This document shows positions 1-8,093 of a DNA stretch of 64,000 bases, piece by piece. The notes under the pieces are model-generated. The model made no database searches and had not been told where the DNA came from. It saw only the letters and a program-made list of their open reading frames with translations. Both the position numbers and the translations under genes were made by a program. Position 1 is the stretch's first letter. Each line of letters begins with the position of its first letter. The stretch comes from Jonesia quinghaiensis DSM 15701 (GTDB lineage Bacteria; Actinomycetota; Actinomycetes; Actinomycetales; Cellulomonadaceae), in assembly GCF_000423205.1 (NCBI RefSeq), contig NZ_AUHN01000006.1, forward strand, positions 62,001 through 126,000. The letters are read 5' to 3'.

Positions 1-567
1 ACTGATGTCGTGAACGGTAACCTGCTCACGCTCCCTGTTGGAGGTGGGTTGCTTTACGTGCAACCGGTCTATGTCCAAGCAGCATCTGGTACACAGTTCC
101 CGCTTTTGCGTAAGGTGCTTGTTTCCTTCGGTGACAGGGTAGAAATTGCTGACACTCTCGATGAAGCCTTGGACTCTGTCTTCGGTGGAGAGTCGGGTGC
201 CACCGCCGGTGACGCTGAAGTAGCAGAAGACGACATCGACATCGATGATTCAGCCATTGATGAACCGGCTGCGCCAGGTGGCGCCGATGGTGACGGCGAT
301 GGTGAGCAACCAGCAGAGCCAACGCAAGAACCAACGGATTCAACTCCAAGTGAGGAGCCAACGCAGGAGCCAACAGACGCGACACCGCCAGCCGGTGATG
401 CAGACTTGCGTGCCCAACTGGATACAGCACTGCAAGACGCACGCAAAGCCATGGAGGACTCCCAAAAGGCTCTGACAGATGGTGACTTCGCTGCTTACGG
501 TGAAGCCCAGGATCGCCTGCAAGACGCTGTTGAACGAGCGGTTGCTGCTGAAGATGCACTTGAGTAG
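1..567 (+). CDS. UPF0182 family membrane protein, C-terminal part (5' end outside window)
   Basis: The reading frame is open from base 1, so this is the end of a longer gene. The first 60 residues (LPVGGGLLYVQPVYVQA, then a KVLVSFGDRV stretch) match the conserved C-terminal part of UPF0182 (COG1615), large actinobacterial membrane proteins of unknown function. The remaining residues are acidic and Pro/Thr/Glu-rich, with repeated EPTQEPTD units, followed by a helical Ala/Asp/Glu-rich tail, as is common in this family. A strong hairpin terminator follows. The family assignment is from recognised sequence; no biochemical role is known. Confidence 0.85.
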   Translation, partial: TDVVNGNLLTLPVGGGLLYVQPVYVQAASGTQFPLLRKVLVSFGDRVEIADTLDEALDSVFGGESGATAGDAEVAEDDIDIDDSAIDEPAAPGGADGDGDGEQPAEPTQEPTDSTPSEEPTQEPTDATPPAGDADLRAQLDTALQDARKAMEDSQKALTDGDFAAYGEAQDRLQDAVERAVAAEDALE

Positions 568-594
568 CACGCGCATCTGACTCACAAGGTCGAT

Positions 595-634
595 GAAGAG
601 GGTGGTCACCGCACATGTGGTGACCACCCTCTTT
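595..634 (+). terminator. Intrinsic terminator after UPF0182 gene
   Basis: The arms AAGAGGGTGGTCACC and GGTGACCACCCTCTT pair perfectly around an 8-base loop and are followed by a short T run. It lies 28 bases after the UPF0182 stop codon. Confidence 0.85.
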
Positions 635-771
635 GCCGTGGGCACACAAGGACACAGGGACGTCTGTCACCGTGAGGTGGTGGGAAAACACGTAGACTTC
701 ACAGTGGAAAACACGACTTGCCTGACCATCGGGGCTCAGGTGATAACTCGACAGAAGTGGAACTGCATCAG

Positions 772-1770
772 ATGAGCAATGCGTCAACCGACAACACTGT
801 GGTGACCAGTGAGTTGGACTCTCTTCCCACCTATGTACTCACACATGGCGCGAGCGGTTCGCGCGTAGTTATCGCTCGCCGCGGAGCGACTGTCCTATCG
901 TGGGCTGCCCCCTGGAAAGGGGAGATGGGGGACTTCATGGAAGGGTTCATCTCCGAAGAAGACTTCACCGGCCAAGCAGGTATGCGTAACGGTTTGCTCT
1001 TCCCCTTCGCCAATAGGCTCCGCGACGCCTCATACACGTGGGATGGCGTCACCTACACAGTGCCGATGCAGTGCGCCGGTGACCCAGAAACCATCCACGG
1101 TTTTGTTCGCCTCCACGACTGGGAGCTCGTTGCGTCTGAACTTGACTCTCCAGAAGCGGCGAGACTCACTTTCACGTATTCAATCCGAGAAGGCGAGTAC
1201 GAGTGGTACCCCTTCTCGCTGGACATTGCAGTGACCTATGAATTGACTGCCACCTCATTGAACGTGTCTTTCGCATACAAGAATGTCGGCACCTCCGATG
1301 CCCCCGCGAACTTTGGGTGGCACCCGTACTACAAGATCCCAGGGCACGACGTCATTGATGACCTTGCGCTGCGGGTTCCCGCACACACCCAGGTGGAAAC
1401 TGATGAAGCCCTCATTCCGCTACCAGGCGACGCTGCGTATTCACCGCTGCCTGGGGAGCTATGGCACGAGACCCTCGAAGATGTTCACTACGACACCGCC
1501 TTCGCTGACCTTGTAGCCGACGGCGACGGCATTGTGCGCACCTACCTCACCGAGGGGGACAGGGGCGCAGGGCTCTCCCTGTGGCAAGAACGTGGGACGG
1601 TGTTGGTGTACACGGAAGGTAAGTTTCCGCACTACCGTGGCTCCATCGCCATTGAACCAGTTGAGTCAACAACGGATGCGTTTAACCGTGAAGACCGCGA
1701 TGCAGAGGTGCGTCTAGCGCCTGGTGCAGAGCGGATATTCCGCTTTGGGGCAACGGTTATCGGAGAGTAA
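772..1770 (+). CDS. Aldose 1-epimerase family protein (galactose mutarotase-like)
   Basis: A 332-residue protein of the aldose 1-epimerase fold, whose members interconvert alpha and beta anomers of free sugars. Family landmarks are GLLFPFANRLRDASYTW near residue 80, the IHGFVR histidine segment near residue 108, the NFGWHPYYKI histidine segment near residue 185, and a C-terminal region with VLVYTEGKFPHYRG and IAIEPVE. No signal peptide, so cytoplasmic. The frame is open from 718, but the ATG at 772 (MSNASTD) gives the normal N-terminus; no strong ribosome site decides it. A single gene between two terminators. Substrate is not clear; it may be a glucose-6-phosphate epimerase-like relative. 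Confidence 0.85.
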   Translation: MSNASTDNTVVTSELDSLPTYVLTHGASGSRVVIARRGATVLSWAAPWKGEMGDFMEGFISEEDFTGQAGMRNGLLFPFANRLRDASYTWDGVTYTVPMQCAGDPETIHGFVRLHDWELVASELDSPEAARLTFTYSIREGEYEWYPFSLDIAVTYELTATSLNVSFAYKNVGTSDAPANFGWHPYYKIPGHDVIDDLALRVPAHTQVETDEALIPLPGDAAYSPLPGELWHETLEDVHYDTAFADLVADGDGIVRTYLTEGDRGAGLSLWQERGTVLVYTEGKFPHYRGSIAIEPVESTTDAFNREDRDAEVRLAPGAERIFRFGATVIGE

Positions 1771-1784
1771 ACAGGACGCGTTTT

Positions 1785-1828
1785 CGCTGGTGGTGTGAGT
1801 CACAGAGGTGAGGATCACACCGCCAGCG
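1785..1828 (+). terminator. Stem-loop terminator after epimerase gene
   Basis: Arms CGCTGGTGGTGTGA and TCACACCGCCAGCG pair along 14 positions with one T-G wobble, 15 bases after the epimerase stop. There is no clear T run, as is common in high-GC actinobacteria. Confidence 0.65.
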
Positions 1829-1840
1829 GCTCGTTCTCGA

Positions 1841-1870
1841 TTGATTGCGAAGGCCCAACGTGCCTATAGT
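1841..1870 (+). promoter_or_regulatory. Putative promoter of the tandem initiator tRNA genes
   Basis: A TTGATT element (1841-1846) and TATAGT (1865-1870) are 18 bases apart, and the mature tRNA starts 11 bases after the -10 element. The spacing fits a housekeeping sigma-factor promoter. Confidence 0.6.
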
Positions 1871-1881
1871 GGTCAAGCCGA

Positions 1882-1955
1882 CGCGGGGTGGAGCAGTTCG
1901 GTAGCTCGCCGGGCTCATAACCCGGAGGTCGCAGGTTCAAATCCTGTCCCCGCTA
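1882..1955 (+). tRNA. tRNA-fMet (CAT), copy 1
   Basis: A complete cloverleaf: 7-bp acceptor stem, D stem GAGC/GCTC, anticodon stem CCGGG/CCCGG with loop CTCATAA, and T loop TTCAAAT. Two initiator marks are visible: a mismatch at the end of the acceptor stem (C1 against U72) and three consecutive G-C pairs next to the anticodon loop. The CCA end is not encoded; CGA follows the discriminator A. Confidence 0.95.
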
Positions 1956-2014
1956 CGAAAGAGAATTTGTTTGCGGTTCTCTCACGAATGAAAGTTCGTG
2001 CTTCAGCAAACTGA

Positions 2015-2091
2015 CGCGGGGTGGAGCAGTTCGGTAGCTCGCCGGGCTCATAACCCGGAGGTCGCAGGTTCAAATCCTGTCCCCGCTACCA
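2015..2091 (+). tRNA. tRNA-fMet (CAT), copy 2
   Basis: Identical to copy 1 through the discriminator base, but here the CCA end is encoded (2089-2091). The 59-base spacer holds two small inverted repeats, including CACGAA/TTCGTG, so the pair is probably one transcript that is processed. A strong terminator follows directly. Confidence 0.95.
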
Positions 2092-2095
2092 CCTC

Positions 2096-2129
2096 AAAAG
2101 GGCCGAGAGATTTTCTCTCGGCCCTTTTG
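2096..2129 (+). terminator. Intrinsic terminator of tRNA operon
   Basis: AAAAGGGCCGAGAGA and TCTCTCGGCCCTTTT form a perfect stem ending in a T run, 5 bases after the second tRNA. Confidence 0.9.
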
Positions 2130-2198
2130 CGTGCTCCGATGCAGGGATGGGGACCTACGTCCCCCCGATCGCCATACCCCCGGGCGTATGCTTCAAAA

Positions 2199-2561
2199 AT
2201 GGTTGTATCAAAATCTGTTGAAGTGTTTGTGGCCTCGGCAGCGACACTGCAAGCGATAGCTGATCCAGTTCGCCTATCACTCCTCGCGCAGCTCAATGAG
2301 GCCGAGAGTAAGTGCGTGTGTGACCTGCAAACCGAACCCCCTATTGCGCAGAACCTTTTGAGCTACCACCTCAAGGTCCTCAAAGAAGCAGGACTCATTA
2401 GCGCCACGAAACGGGGGAGGTGGATTGACTACTCGCTCGCCCCAGAAGCACTCGATCGTTTGAGAACTTGCCTTCCGGGTTTGGGTGAGCAAAGCACCGC
2501 GCGACGATACATCCAGTTATCGGAAGACTCTCAGAACCTTAATCAGAGTGTGGGCCAATAA
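2199..2561 (+). CDS. ArsR-family metalloregulator
   Basis: A 120-residue winged-helix repressor of the ArsR/SmtB family. It shows the family order: LQAIADPVRLSLL at the start, the metal-site segment KCVCDLQ near residue 35, then the recognition helix region LLSYHLKVLKEAGLI and the wing KRGRWIDYSL. The Cys-Val-Cys pair in that helix is the arsenic/antimony-type site of classical ArsR. The frame extends upstream through the tRNA gene, so those starts are rejected; the ATG at 2199 gives a normal N-terminus. It lies 2 bases before the permease gene and probably autoregulates the three-gene operon. Inducer identity is inference. Confidence 0.88.
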   Translation: MVVSKSVEVFVASAATLQAIADPVRLSLLAQLNEAESKCVCDLQTEPPIAQNLLSYHLKVLKEAGLISATKRGRWIDYSLAPEALDRLRTCLPGLGEQSTARRYIQLSEDSQNLNQSVGQ

Positions 2562-2563
2562 TC

Positions 2564-3646
2564 ATGGTCCGCCACACTGTCCAACGATTACCGATCGCTG
2601 TGCGCCTTGTCCTCCTGGCCCTTGGGGCAGTTGCTCTTTACACATTCAACGAACAGGTGTGGGACGCAGCGTTTGACCTTGCAGGCTGGAACTACAACGG
2701 TATGGGTTTTGTGCCAGCGGCCCACTTTTTCTTGTATGACACCGCGAAAATATTCCTCCTGCTCACCGCGATAGTTTTCGCAGTTGGCCTACTACGCGCA
2801 TCGTTGAACACAGACCGAGTCCGTGACTGGCTAGAAGGTAAAGGATTAGTCGTTGGGCTACTCCTCGCTATCGTGCTTGGCGTCGTTACCCCATTTTGTT
2901 CCTGTTCCTCAATCCCGCTATTCATCGGCTTTGTGGCTGCAGGAATCCCGTTATCAATCACGTTGACGTTTCTCATCGCCTCCCCTCTGGTCTCAGAAAT
3001 CGCTGCTGTTCTCATTGCGACCCACTTTGGGTGGCAGATCGCCGTGGCTTACGTTATGGCCGGGGCTACCATTGCGTTTGTTATCGGGTTGACCCTGTCT
3101 CGCTTTCACCTGGAGCCACTCCTGGAACCGCTCGTCACACGGCGTCCGGCTCCGGTCTCACAAGTGAGCGTGCCTGCGGAAACAGTCATAGGGGCGAGCG
3201 CAACGAAAATCGCACAGCCACGGGTGACCTGGGCTCTGCGCACCACCATGGCTTGGGATGATGTCAGAGACATTGTGGGCAAAGTATGGCCTTGGATCAT
3301 CGTGGGAGTAGGGATCGGGGCAGCAATTCACGGCTGGGTTCCTGGGAACTTCTTTGCTCACATAGCAGGGGCTGACAATATCTTTGCAGTCCCGCTGGTG
3401 TCGCTTGCTGCTGTTCCGTTGTATGCCAATGGTGGTGCAGTTATTCCCATCGCCGAAGCGCTCTGGGTTAAAGGACTACCAGTAGGCACAATGTTGGCCT
3501 TCATCATGAGTGCGATTGCTCTGTCAATACCAGAAGCCATCATGCTCCGGAGGGTCATGAAGCCGCGACTTCTTGCCATCTTTTTCGGTTCAGTAACCCT
3601 CGGGATCATCGTGACCGGATACTTCTTCAATCTTGTTTTTTCGTGA
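2564..3646 (+). CDS. COG0701/DUF318-type permease (ArsP-like)
   Basis: A 360-residue polytopic membrane protein with about eight hydrophobic segments. The hallmark is FCSCSSIPLFIGFVAAGIP, a Cys-x-Cys-Ser-Ser motif of the DUF318 permeases (COG0701). Relatives export trivalent organoarsenicals (ArsP) or other thiophilic metals. The second half repeats the pattern (VPLYANGGAVIPI). A charged cytoplasmic loop lies near residues 185-225. It sits directly after an ArsR regulator and before a small CxxC thioredoxin-like gene, the usual company of this family. Substrate is inferred only from family and context. Confidence 0.85.
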   Translation: MVRHTVQRLPIAVRLVLLALGAVALYTFNEQVWDAAFDLAGWNYNGMGFVPAAHFFLYDTAKIFLLLTAIVFAVGLLRASLNTDRVRDWLEGKGLVVGLLLAIVLGVVTPFCSCSSIPLFIGFVAAGIPLSITLTFLIASPLVSEIAAVLIATHFGWQIAVAYVMAGATIAFVIGLTLSRFHLEPLLEPLVTRRPAPVSQVSVPAETVIGASATKIAQPRVTWALRTTMAWDDVRDIVGKVWPWIIVGVGIGAAIHGWVPGNFFAHIAGADNIFAVPLVSLAAVPLYANGGAVIPIAEALWVKGLPVGTMLAFIMSAIALSIPEAIMLRRVMKPRLLAIFFGSVTLGIIVTGYFFNLVFS

Positions 3647-3699
3647 TCAGCTACCTGTCTGATACTCCAATCCGCAACACCGTGAAAGGGCAACAAACC

Positions 3700-3945
3700 A
3701 TGATGACACTCACCGTACTTGGCCCAGGATGCGCTAACTGCACCAAGCTAGAAAAAGAAGTGCACAAAGCCGTGGCCGCAGCAGGAATCGAAGCAAACAT
3801 CAAGAAAATCACTGACTACACGGACATCGCAGCAGCCGGTGTCACCGCAACACCGGGACTAATGATTAACGGCGAGGTTGTGGTAACCGGGCGAGTACCG
3901 CGTGCTGGAGAGATTGAGGAACTGATGACACGGTACAGTGGATGA
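3700..3945 (+). CDS. Small thioredoxin-like protein (redox-active disulfide protein 2 family)
   Basis: An 81-residue thioredoxin-fold protein: a first beta strand (TLTVLGPGC), the CANC redox pair near residues 11-14, and the cis-proline segment TATPGLMINGEVVVTG. This family regularly accompanies COG0701 permeases. The ATG at 3700 is preferred because GAAAGGG lies about ten bases upstream; the next codon is also ATG. It is the last gene of the ArsR operon. It may reduce or hand over a thiol-bound substrate to the permease; that is inference. Confidence 0.85.
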   Translation: MMTLTVLGPGCANCTKLEKEVHKAVAAAGIEANIKKITDYTDIAAAGVTATPGLMINGEVVVTGRVPRAGEIEELMTRYSG

Positions 3946-4036
3946 AGCTCGTAGCCGCGCACGGGCGTCAATAATCACACATCAGAAGCGTCTACCGACC
4001 AACGGTAGGCGCTCACCGTGCGCACAAGGAGTATCA

Positions 4037-4975
4037 ATGCACCTGCCATACATCGCAGGCATGACCTGGGGCTGGACTGGAATCCGCGGAACGTGGGGCA
4101 CACGTGAGGCGCAAGAATCAATGCAACTCATGGAGCAACGCCTTGCCGTGAACTGGACGGCCATCACCTTCGCTGCCCTCCAAGCCACCCCGCAATCCAC
4201 TCACATCCCTTTTAGCGACGAGCCCACAGTCACCGATGATGAGGTTCGTACAGCTATTGACCGAGCCCACGCACTTGGGCTCAGTGTGTGCCTTAAACCA
4301 GTGGTCAATGTGGCCGATGGAACGTGGCGGGCACACATCAATTTCTTTGAACACGATGTTCCCTGTGAACCCACCTGGGGGCAATGGTTCGCTAGTTACA
4401 CCCAATTCATTGTTCACTACGCCAAAATCGCCCAGGAAACCGGGTGTGCGATGTTTAGTGTGGGCTGCGAAATGGTCAACGCTGACCGCAGAGCTGAAGA
4501 ATGGCGTGAACTGATCCGCGCAGTCCGGGAGGTCTACACCGGCTCGATCACCTATAACTGCGACAAGTATCAAGAAAGCAACGTGACGTGGTGGGACGCT
4601 GTTGATGTCATCTCTTCCTCTGGCTACTACCCGCTTGGCACCTGGGATGATCAACTCGACCGCATCGAGGCAGTGGTGACCCGTGAAAAGAAACCCTTCT
4701 TCTTTATGGAAGCGGGATGCCCGTCACGCGAAGGTTCACAACACCTGCCAAATGACTGGAACCTCGTGGGCGAACCGTCAGGTGAAGCGCAAGTTGACTG
4801 GTACCGGGAAGCGTTTACCAGCACAGCATCGAGAGAGTGGGTTCGCGGTTTTATGCTGTGGGACTGGCCCGCCACGTTGTATGCAGAAAGCGATGCTCTG
4901 ACCAATGACGATTACTGCATGTTCGGAAAACCGGCGGAAGCAGTAGTGCGTGAATTTTTCCAGCAACACTCCTGA
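4037..4975 (+). CDS. GH113-family glycoside hydrolase, probable beta-mannanase
   Basis: A 312-residue (beta/alpha)8 hydrolase resembling GH113 endo-beta-1,4-mannanases. The N-terminus AGMTWGWTGIRGTW is typical. The two likely catalytic glutamates are in FSVGCEMVNADRR (acid/base, near residue 145) and FFFMEAGCPS (nucleophile, near residue 226), at clan GH-A strand positions. There is no signal peptide, so it probably acts on imported manno-oligosaccharides, unlike the secreted enzymes downstream. The ATG at 4037 has AAGGA six bases upstream; the earlier frame extension is rejected. It may have lost co-transcribed transport genes, as none lie nearby. Confidence 0.8.
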   Translation: MHLPYIAGMTWGWTGIRGTWGTREAQESMQLMEQRLAVNWTAITFAALQATPQSTHIPFSDEPTVTDDEVRTAIDRAHALGLSVCLKPVVNVADGTWRAHINFFEHDVPCEPTWGQWFASYTQFIVHYAKIAQETGCAMFSVGCEMVNADRRAEEWRELIRAVREVYTGSITYNCDKYQESNVTWWDAVDVISSSGYYPLGTWDDQLDRIEAVVTREKKPFFFMEAGCPSREGSQHLPNDWNLVGEPSGEAQVDWYREAFTSTASREWVRGFMLWDWPATLYAESDALTNDDYCMFGKPAEAVVREFFQQHS

Positions 4976-4990
4976 CGTTGATATGACAAA

Positions 4991-5018
4991 GGTGGCCGCG
5001 CCATAACGCGCGGCCACC
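4991..5018. terminator. Bidirectional hairpin terminator
   Basis: GGTGGCCGCGC and GCGCGGCCACC pair perfectly around a 6-base loop. It lies between the convergent mannanase and GH74 genes and can serve both. Confidence 0.85.
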
Positions 5019-5036
5019 TCGTTGCATAACTAACCT

Positions 5037-7859
5037 CTAGTCAGCTAACGCGCACGTCACGCCATTGAGCGAAAATGACGTGGGTGGGGTGTTCTTCGAG
5101 GTGTATGCCCCGTTGAACCCAAATTCCACGCTGCCGCCCGCAGGGATCGTTGCATTCCAACCAGAGTTCTTGAGCACAACATTGCTCCCTGACAGAGTCT
5201 GAGTTGCTGACCACACGGAACTGATGGTCTGCCCGGAAGGGTAAGTGAACGCCAACGTCCAGCCGTTAATGGGGCTGGGGGAGGTGTTAGTGATGGTTAC
5301 TGCCCCAGTGAAGCCGCTGCCCCAGTCTGTGGTGGAATAGCGAACCATGCATGAACTGGTATTCCCTGGAGAAGTGTTCCCCACGTCAGGTGCGGTTCCA
5401 GATCCACTTCCTGTTCCCGGCTCTGAAGGTTCGCCCGTATCAGTGGACCCGCCAGTGTTGTCGTCGCTGTCAGGGGTTTCAGGCGCCGGTGTGGCCCCTG
5501 TATTTCCCGATGCGCTGCCGCTATCTTGACCAGAGGTCGGGGTAGTGGAGGAATCACCAACGATAATGCCGCGACCGTTGGTACCAATGTAGACGCGCCC
5601 TTCGACGTCTGGGTCACCTGTGATTGATGCTCCCGTCCAGTACCACTGGTTTTGGTCGTCGTTGATGCGTTTCCAGGTCTTGCCTTCATCGTCAGACCGG
5701 AAAATTCCACGAACTCCACCAATCTTGGCGGATGTGAAAATCACCGGGTATCCGCTGCTACTGGTTGCTTTACCGAAACCAACGGCATCACCTTCCTGAA
5801 CTCCAGATACCTTGGTCCAATTCTTCCCGCCATCAGTGGAACGCCACATCCCATAGGTGCTTCCCGATACTCCACCAGCTAGCCAGAGATGACCTTGGCG
5901 GCCCGGCACCGCACGGAAACGAACATTTCCACTGGTGGGAAACCCCGTGAAAGCTGACGCCGTGAATGAAGCCCCACCGTTTGTGGAGTGATAGAACTTT
6001 CCGTCAGCGAAGCCGTAAAGAGTATTAGCGTTGACTCGGTCTGATGCGACCTGGGCATTCTGAGGAAGCCCGCTCACCGTTGACCACGAGGAGCCACTGT
6101 TGGTGGAACGTCGAGGAGTGGCACCTTCAGGAGCCCACACAATGGATGAACCATTGGCTGACACAGTGATGGAGCCGGGGCCTTTAACACCTGATGGTGT
6201 GGCACCAGGTTTCCACGTTTCGCCAGCATCGGTAGAAACACCAACCCATGAGGTGGTTTCCCCAGAAATAGACTTACCTGCACGCACGACAGTTGCAGGT
6301 TTGCTTTCGGCGAAGTCAATGGAGGTCACGGTGTCATGGTGTGGGTTCTTGTAGTAGTACTTATTGGGCACCTGAGAGATATCTTTGTGAGTGAACCCGC
6401 CGATATCTGCCAGCGCTGAGTACAGGTCAACGTTTCCAGGAGGAGCGGCAAGGTCTTGGGCTGCGGTCTCTTCGATCCCTTGTGCCTTGACAGTGATGTC
6501 GACTTTTTTGCCCTTATCCCAGTTAGTTAGGTTCGTTCCGCCATAGATGCCTGCGCCGGTGCCATAGAAAAAGCGGTCGGAGTTATGCGGATCAATCTCG
6601 AACGACTGGGTCATCCACCCCAGCTTGGGGTTAGCTTCAGGCTCTTTGGCAGTATTGCCAAAGTCGAGCCAGGGAGCCCCTGAGTAATCGTGGTTGTACC
6701 GTTTTGTACGCGGCTGTGAACCGTTCAGTTCCCAGATAGGCGACCACGTTTTCCCCCGGTCGGTGGAGCGATACACATACATGTCAGGCCACCAAGACAC
6801 TTGGGAAACAACCATGATGGTGTCAGGGTTTTTGCGGTCAATGGCTAAACCGGAGTACCCGAACGCTGAATTCGACGAGGTTGAGGGAATTGGGCTGATT
6901 CGAGTCCACTGGCCACTGGAAATATCTAGGCGCCACACATCCCCCTTCGACCCGTCATACGGGCCACCAGTATCTGAGGTCGCGATGTAGAGTTGCTGAC
7001 CTTTATGGTCAAGCACTCCCTTTTGCGCAAGGAATCCGGTGGGTTGTCCAGGGACCCGTTGCCATGTTGCCCCGCCATCGGTAGAGCGATAAACGTTGTT
7101 CTGCTTGTCTGCTACACCCACGTAGATCGTTTGCGTTGTCTGACCAGCTTTCGCTGACGTGGGGTCAAAAGTTACCCACACAACACCTTGGTTTTGCCCG
7201 GTGTACGCACCAGAAGCATCGGCGACGTAGTTCCCGGCATTGGGGAAGCTCGTCACTTTGCCCCAGGTTTTCCCGTAGTCAGTTGACTTCCATAGCCCGT
7301 TACCCGATTCTGCACCAAAGTACAGGACTTTATTATTGTTGGGGTCAACGGCGAGCCGTTCTCCCATCCCGCGACCCGGCATATTGCCTCCCACACGGAA
7401 CGGCAGCATCGTCTTTTCCCAGGTCTCGCCTTTGTCCGCGGAACGCAAAATAGCACCGTTTTGTGGATCCCAGTCCATGGAGTACGTGCCCGCTGCAAGG
7501 TACACACGGTTGGTATCAACAGGGTCAGTGGCCAAGGACAGAATCCCGGAGTGGCTCCAGTCGTCCCACCCAATATGGTCGGTAAGAGGGATCCAACGAC
7601 CGGTGGAGTCATTGAGCCGGTACGCTCCACCAATATCTGTGCGGGCATACACCAAGCCTGGGTCTTTCTGGTTAAAGACAATTCCAGGGACAAAACCGCC
7701 GCCCACAATCTCCACGTTTGACCAGCTATAGCCGGAAGGTGACGATGAGAAAGAGGGCGGTGCAGTTACTTGCATGGGGGTTGATGTGGCAGCGATGCCA
7801 CCGGCAGTAGTGGCGAGCAGCGCAGTTAGTGCTGTGGCCACCACGGTTCGTAAACGCAT
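5037..7859 (-). CDS. Secreted GH74 xyloglucanase with C-terminal CBM2 (copy A)
   Basis: A 940-residue secreted enzyme of GH74, the family that hydrolyses the glucan backbone of xyloglucan. Order: signal peptide (1-33), tandem seven-bladed beta-propellers with many Asp-box motifs (RSTDGGATW type) to about residue 760, a Gly/Ser/Thr/Asp/Glu linker, and a CBM2 (about 840-940) with paired cysteines and aromatic residues. The two conserved catalytic aspartates are expected in ARTDIGGAYRL and SALADIGGF. An in-frame GTG at 7868 abuts the AAGGAG ribosome site with no spacer; the ATG at 7859 has a normal spacer and is preferred. Very similar in sequence to copy B upstream, indicating duplication; the linkers are unrelated. 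Confidence 0.93.
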   Translation of the reverse strand: MRLRTVVATALTALLATTAGGIAATSTPMQVTAPPSFSSSPSGYSWSNVEIVGGGFVPGIVFNQKDPGLVYARTDIGGAYRLNDSTGRWIPLTDHIGWDDWSHSGILSLATDPVDTNRVYLAAGTYSMDWDPQNGAILRSADKGETWEKTMLPFRVGGNMPGRGMGERLAVDPNNNKVLYFGAESGNGLWKSTDYGKTWGKVTSFPNAGNYVADASGAYTGQNQGVVWVTFDPTSAKAGQTTQTIYVGVADKQNNVYRSTDGGATWQRVPGQPTGFLAQKGVLDHKGQQLYIATSDTGGPYDGSKGDVWRLDISSGQWTRISPIPSTSSNSAFGYSGLAIDRKNPDTIMVVSQVSWWPDMYVYRSTDRGKTWSPIWELNGSQPRTKRYNHDYSGAPWLDFGNTAKEPEANPKLGWMTQSFEIDPHNSDRFFYGTGAGIYGGTNLTNWDKGKKVDITVKAQGIEETAAQDLAAPPGNVDLYSALADIGGFTHKDISQVPNKYYYKNPHHDTVTSIDFAESKPATVVRAGKSISGETTSWVGVSTDAGETWKPGATPSGVKGPGSITVSANGSSIVWAPEGATPRRSTNSGSSWSTVSGLPQNAQVASDRVNANTLYGFADGKFYHSTNGGASFTASAFTGFPTSGNVRFRAVPGRQGHLWLAGGVSGSTYGMWRSTDGGKNWTKVSGVQEGDAVGFGKATSSSGYPVIFTSAKIGGVRGIFRSDDEGKTWKRINDDQNQWYWTGASITGDPDVEGRVYIGTNGRGIIVGDSSTTPTSGQDSGSASGNTGATPAPETPDSDDNTGGSTDTGEPSEPGTGSGSGTAPDVGNTSPGNTSSCMVRYSTTDWGSGFTGAVTITNTSPSPINGWTLAFTYPSGQTISSVWSATQTLSGSNVVLKNSGWNATIPAGGSVEFGFNGAYTSKNTPPTSFSLNGVTCALAD

Positions 7860-8010
7860 CCGCGTCACTCCTTGGTTGGTCTGTTTGTTCGGTGTGGCAG
7901 GGGGTGTGGGCTGTGGGGGTGAAAGGTCAGCGTCTCGACATCGTACGGCGTTTTACCTGATCAGAGAGTGGGGACCGGCACTCCTGCCCACTGTGATGGG
8001 GGGATGGCGC

Positions 8011-8052
8011 GATGCCCGCCTCACCTTGTGTGGACAAGATGGGGCGGGCATC
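8011..8052 (-). terminator. Hairpin terminator after GH74 copy B
   Basis: GATGCCCGCC and GGCGGGCATC pair perfectly across a 22-base loop, 42 bases beyond the stop codon of the GH74 copy B gene. Confidence 0.65.
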
Positions 8053-8093
8053 GTAATAACGAGATGTGACACCTTGGTGGGGCCGCCTACGTT

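Noticed and set aside
26-787. Long minus-strand frame of 253 codons across the UPF0182 tail and terminator
   Set aside because: It is antisense to a recognised protein, runs through a terminator, and its His/Arg/Leu-rich product resembles no family.
1998-2198. Upstream extension of the ArsR frame
   Set aside because: It would read through the second tRNA gene and its terminator; the ATG at 2199 gives the normal protein.
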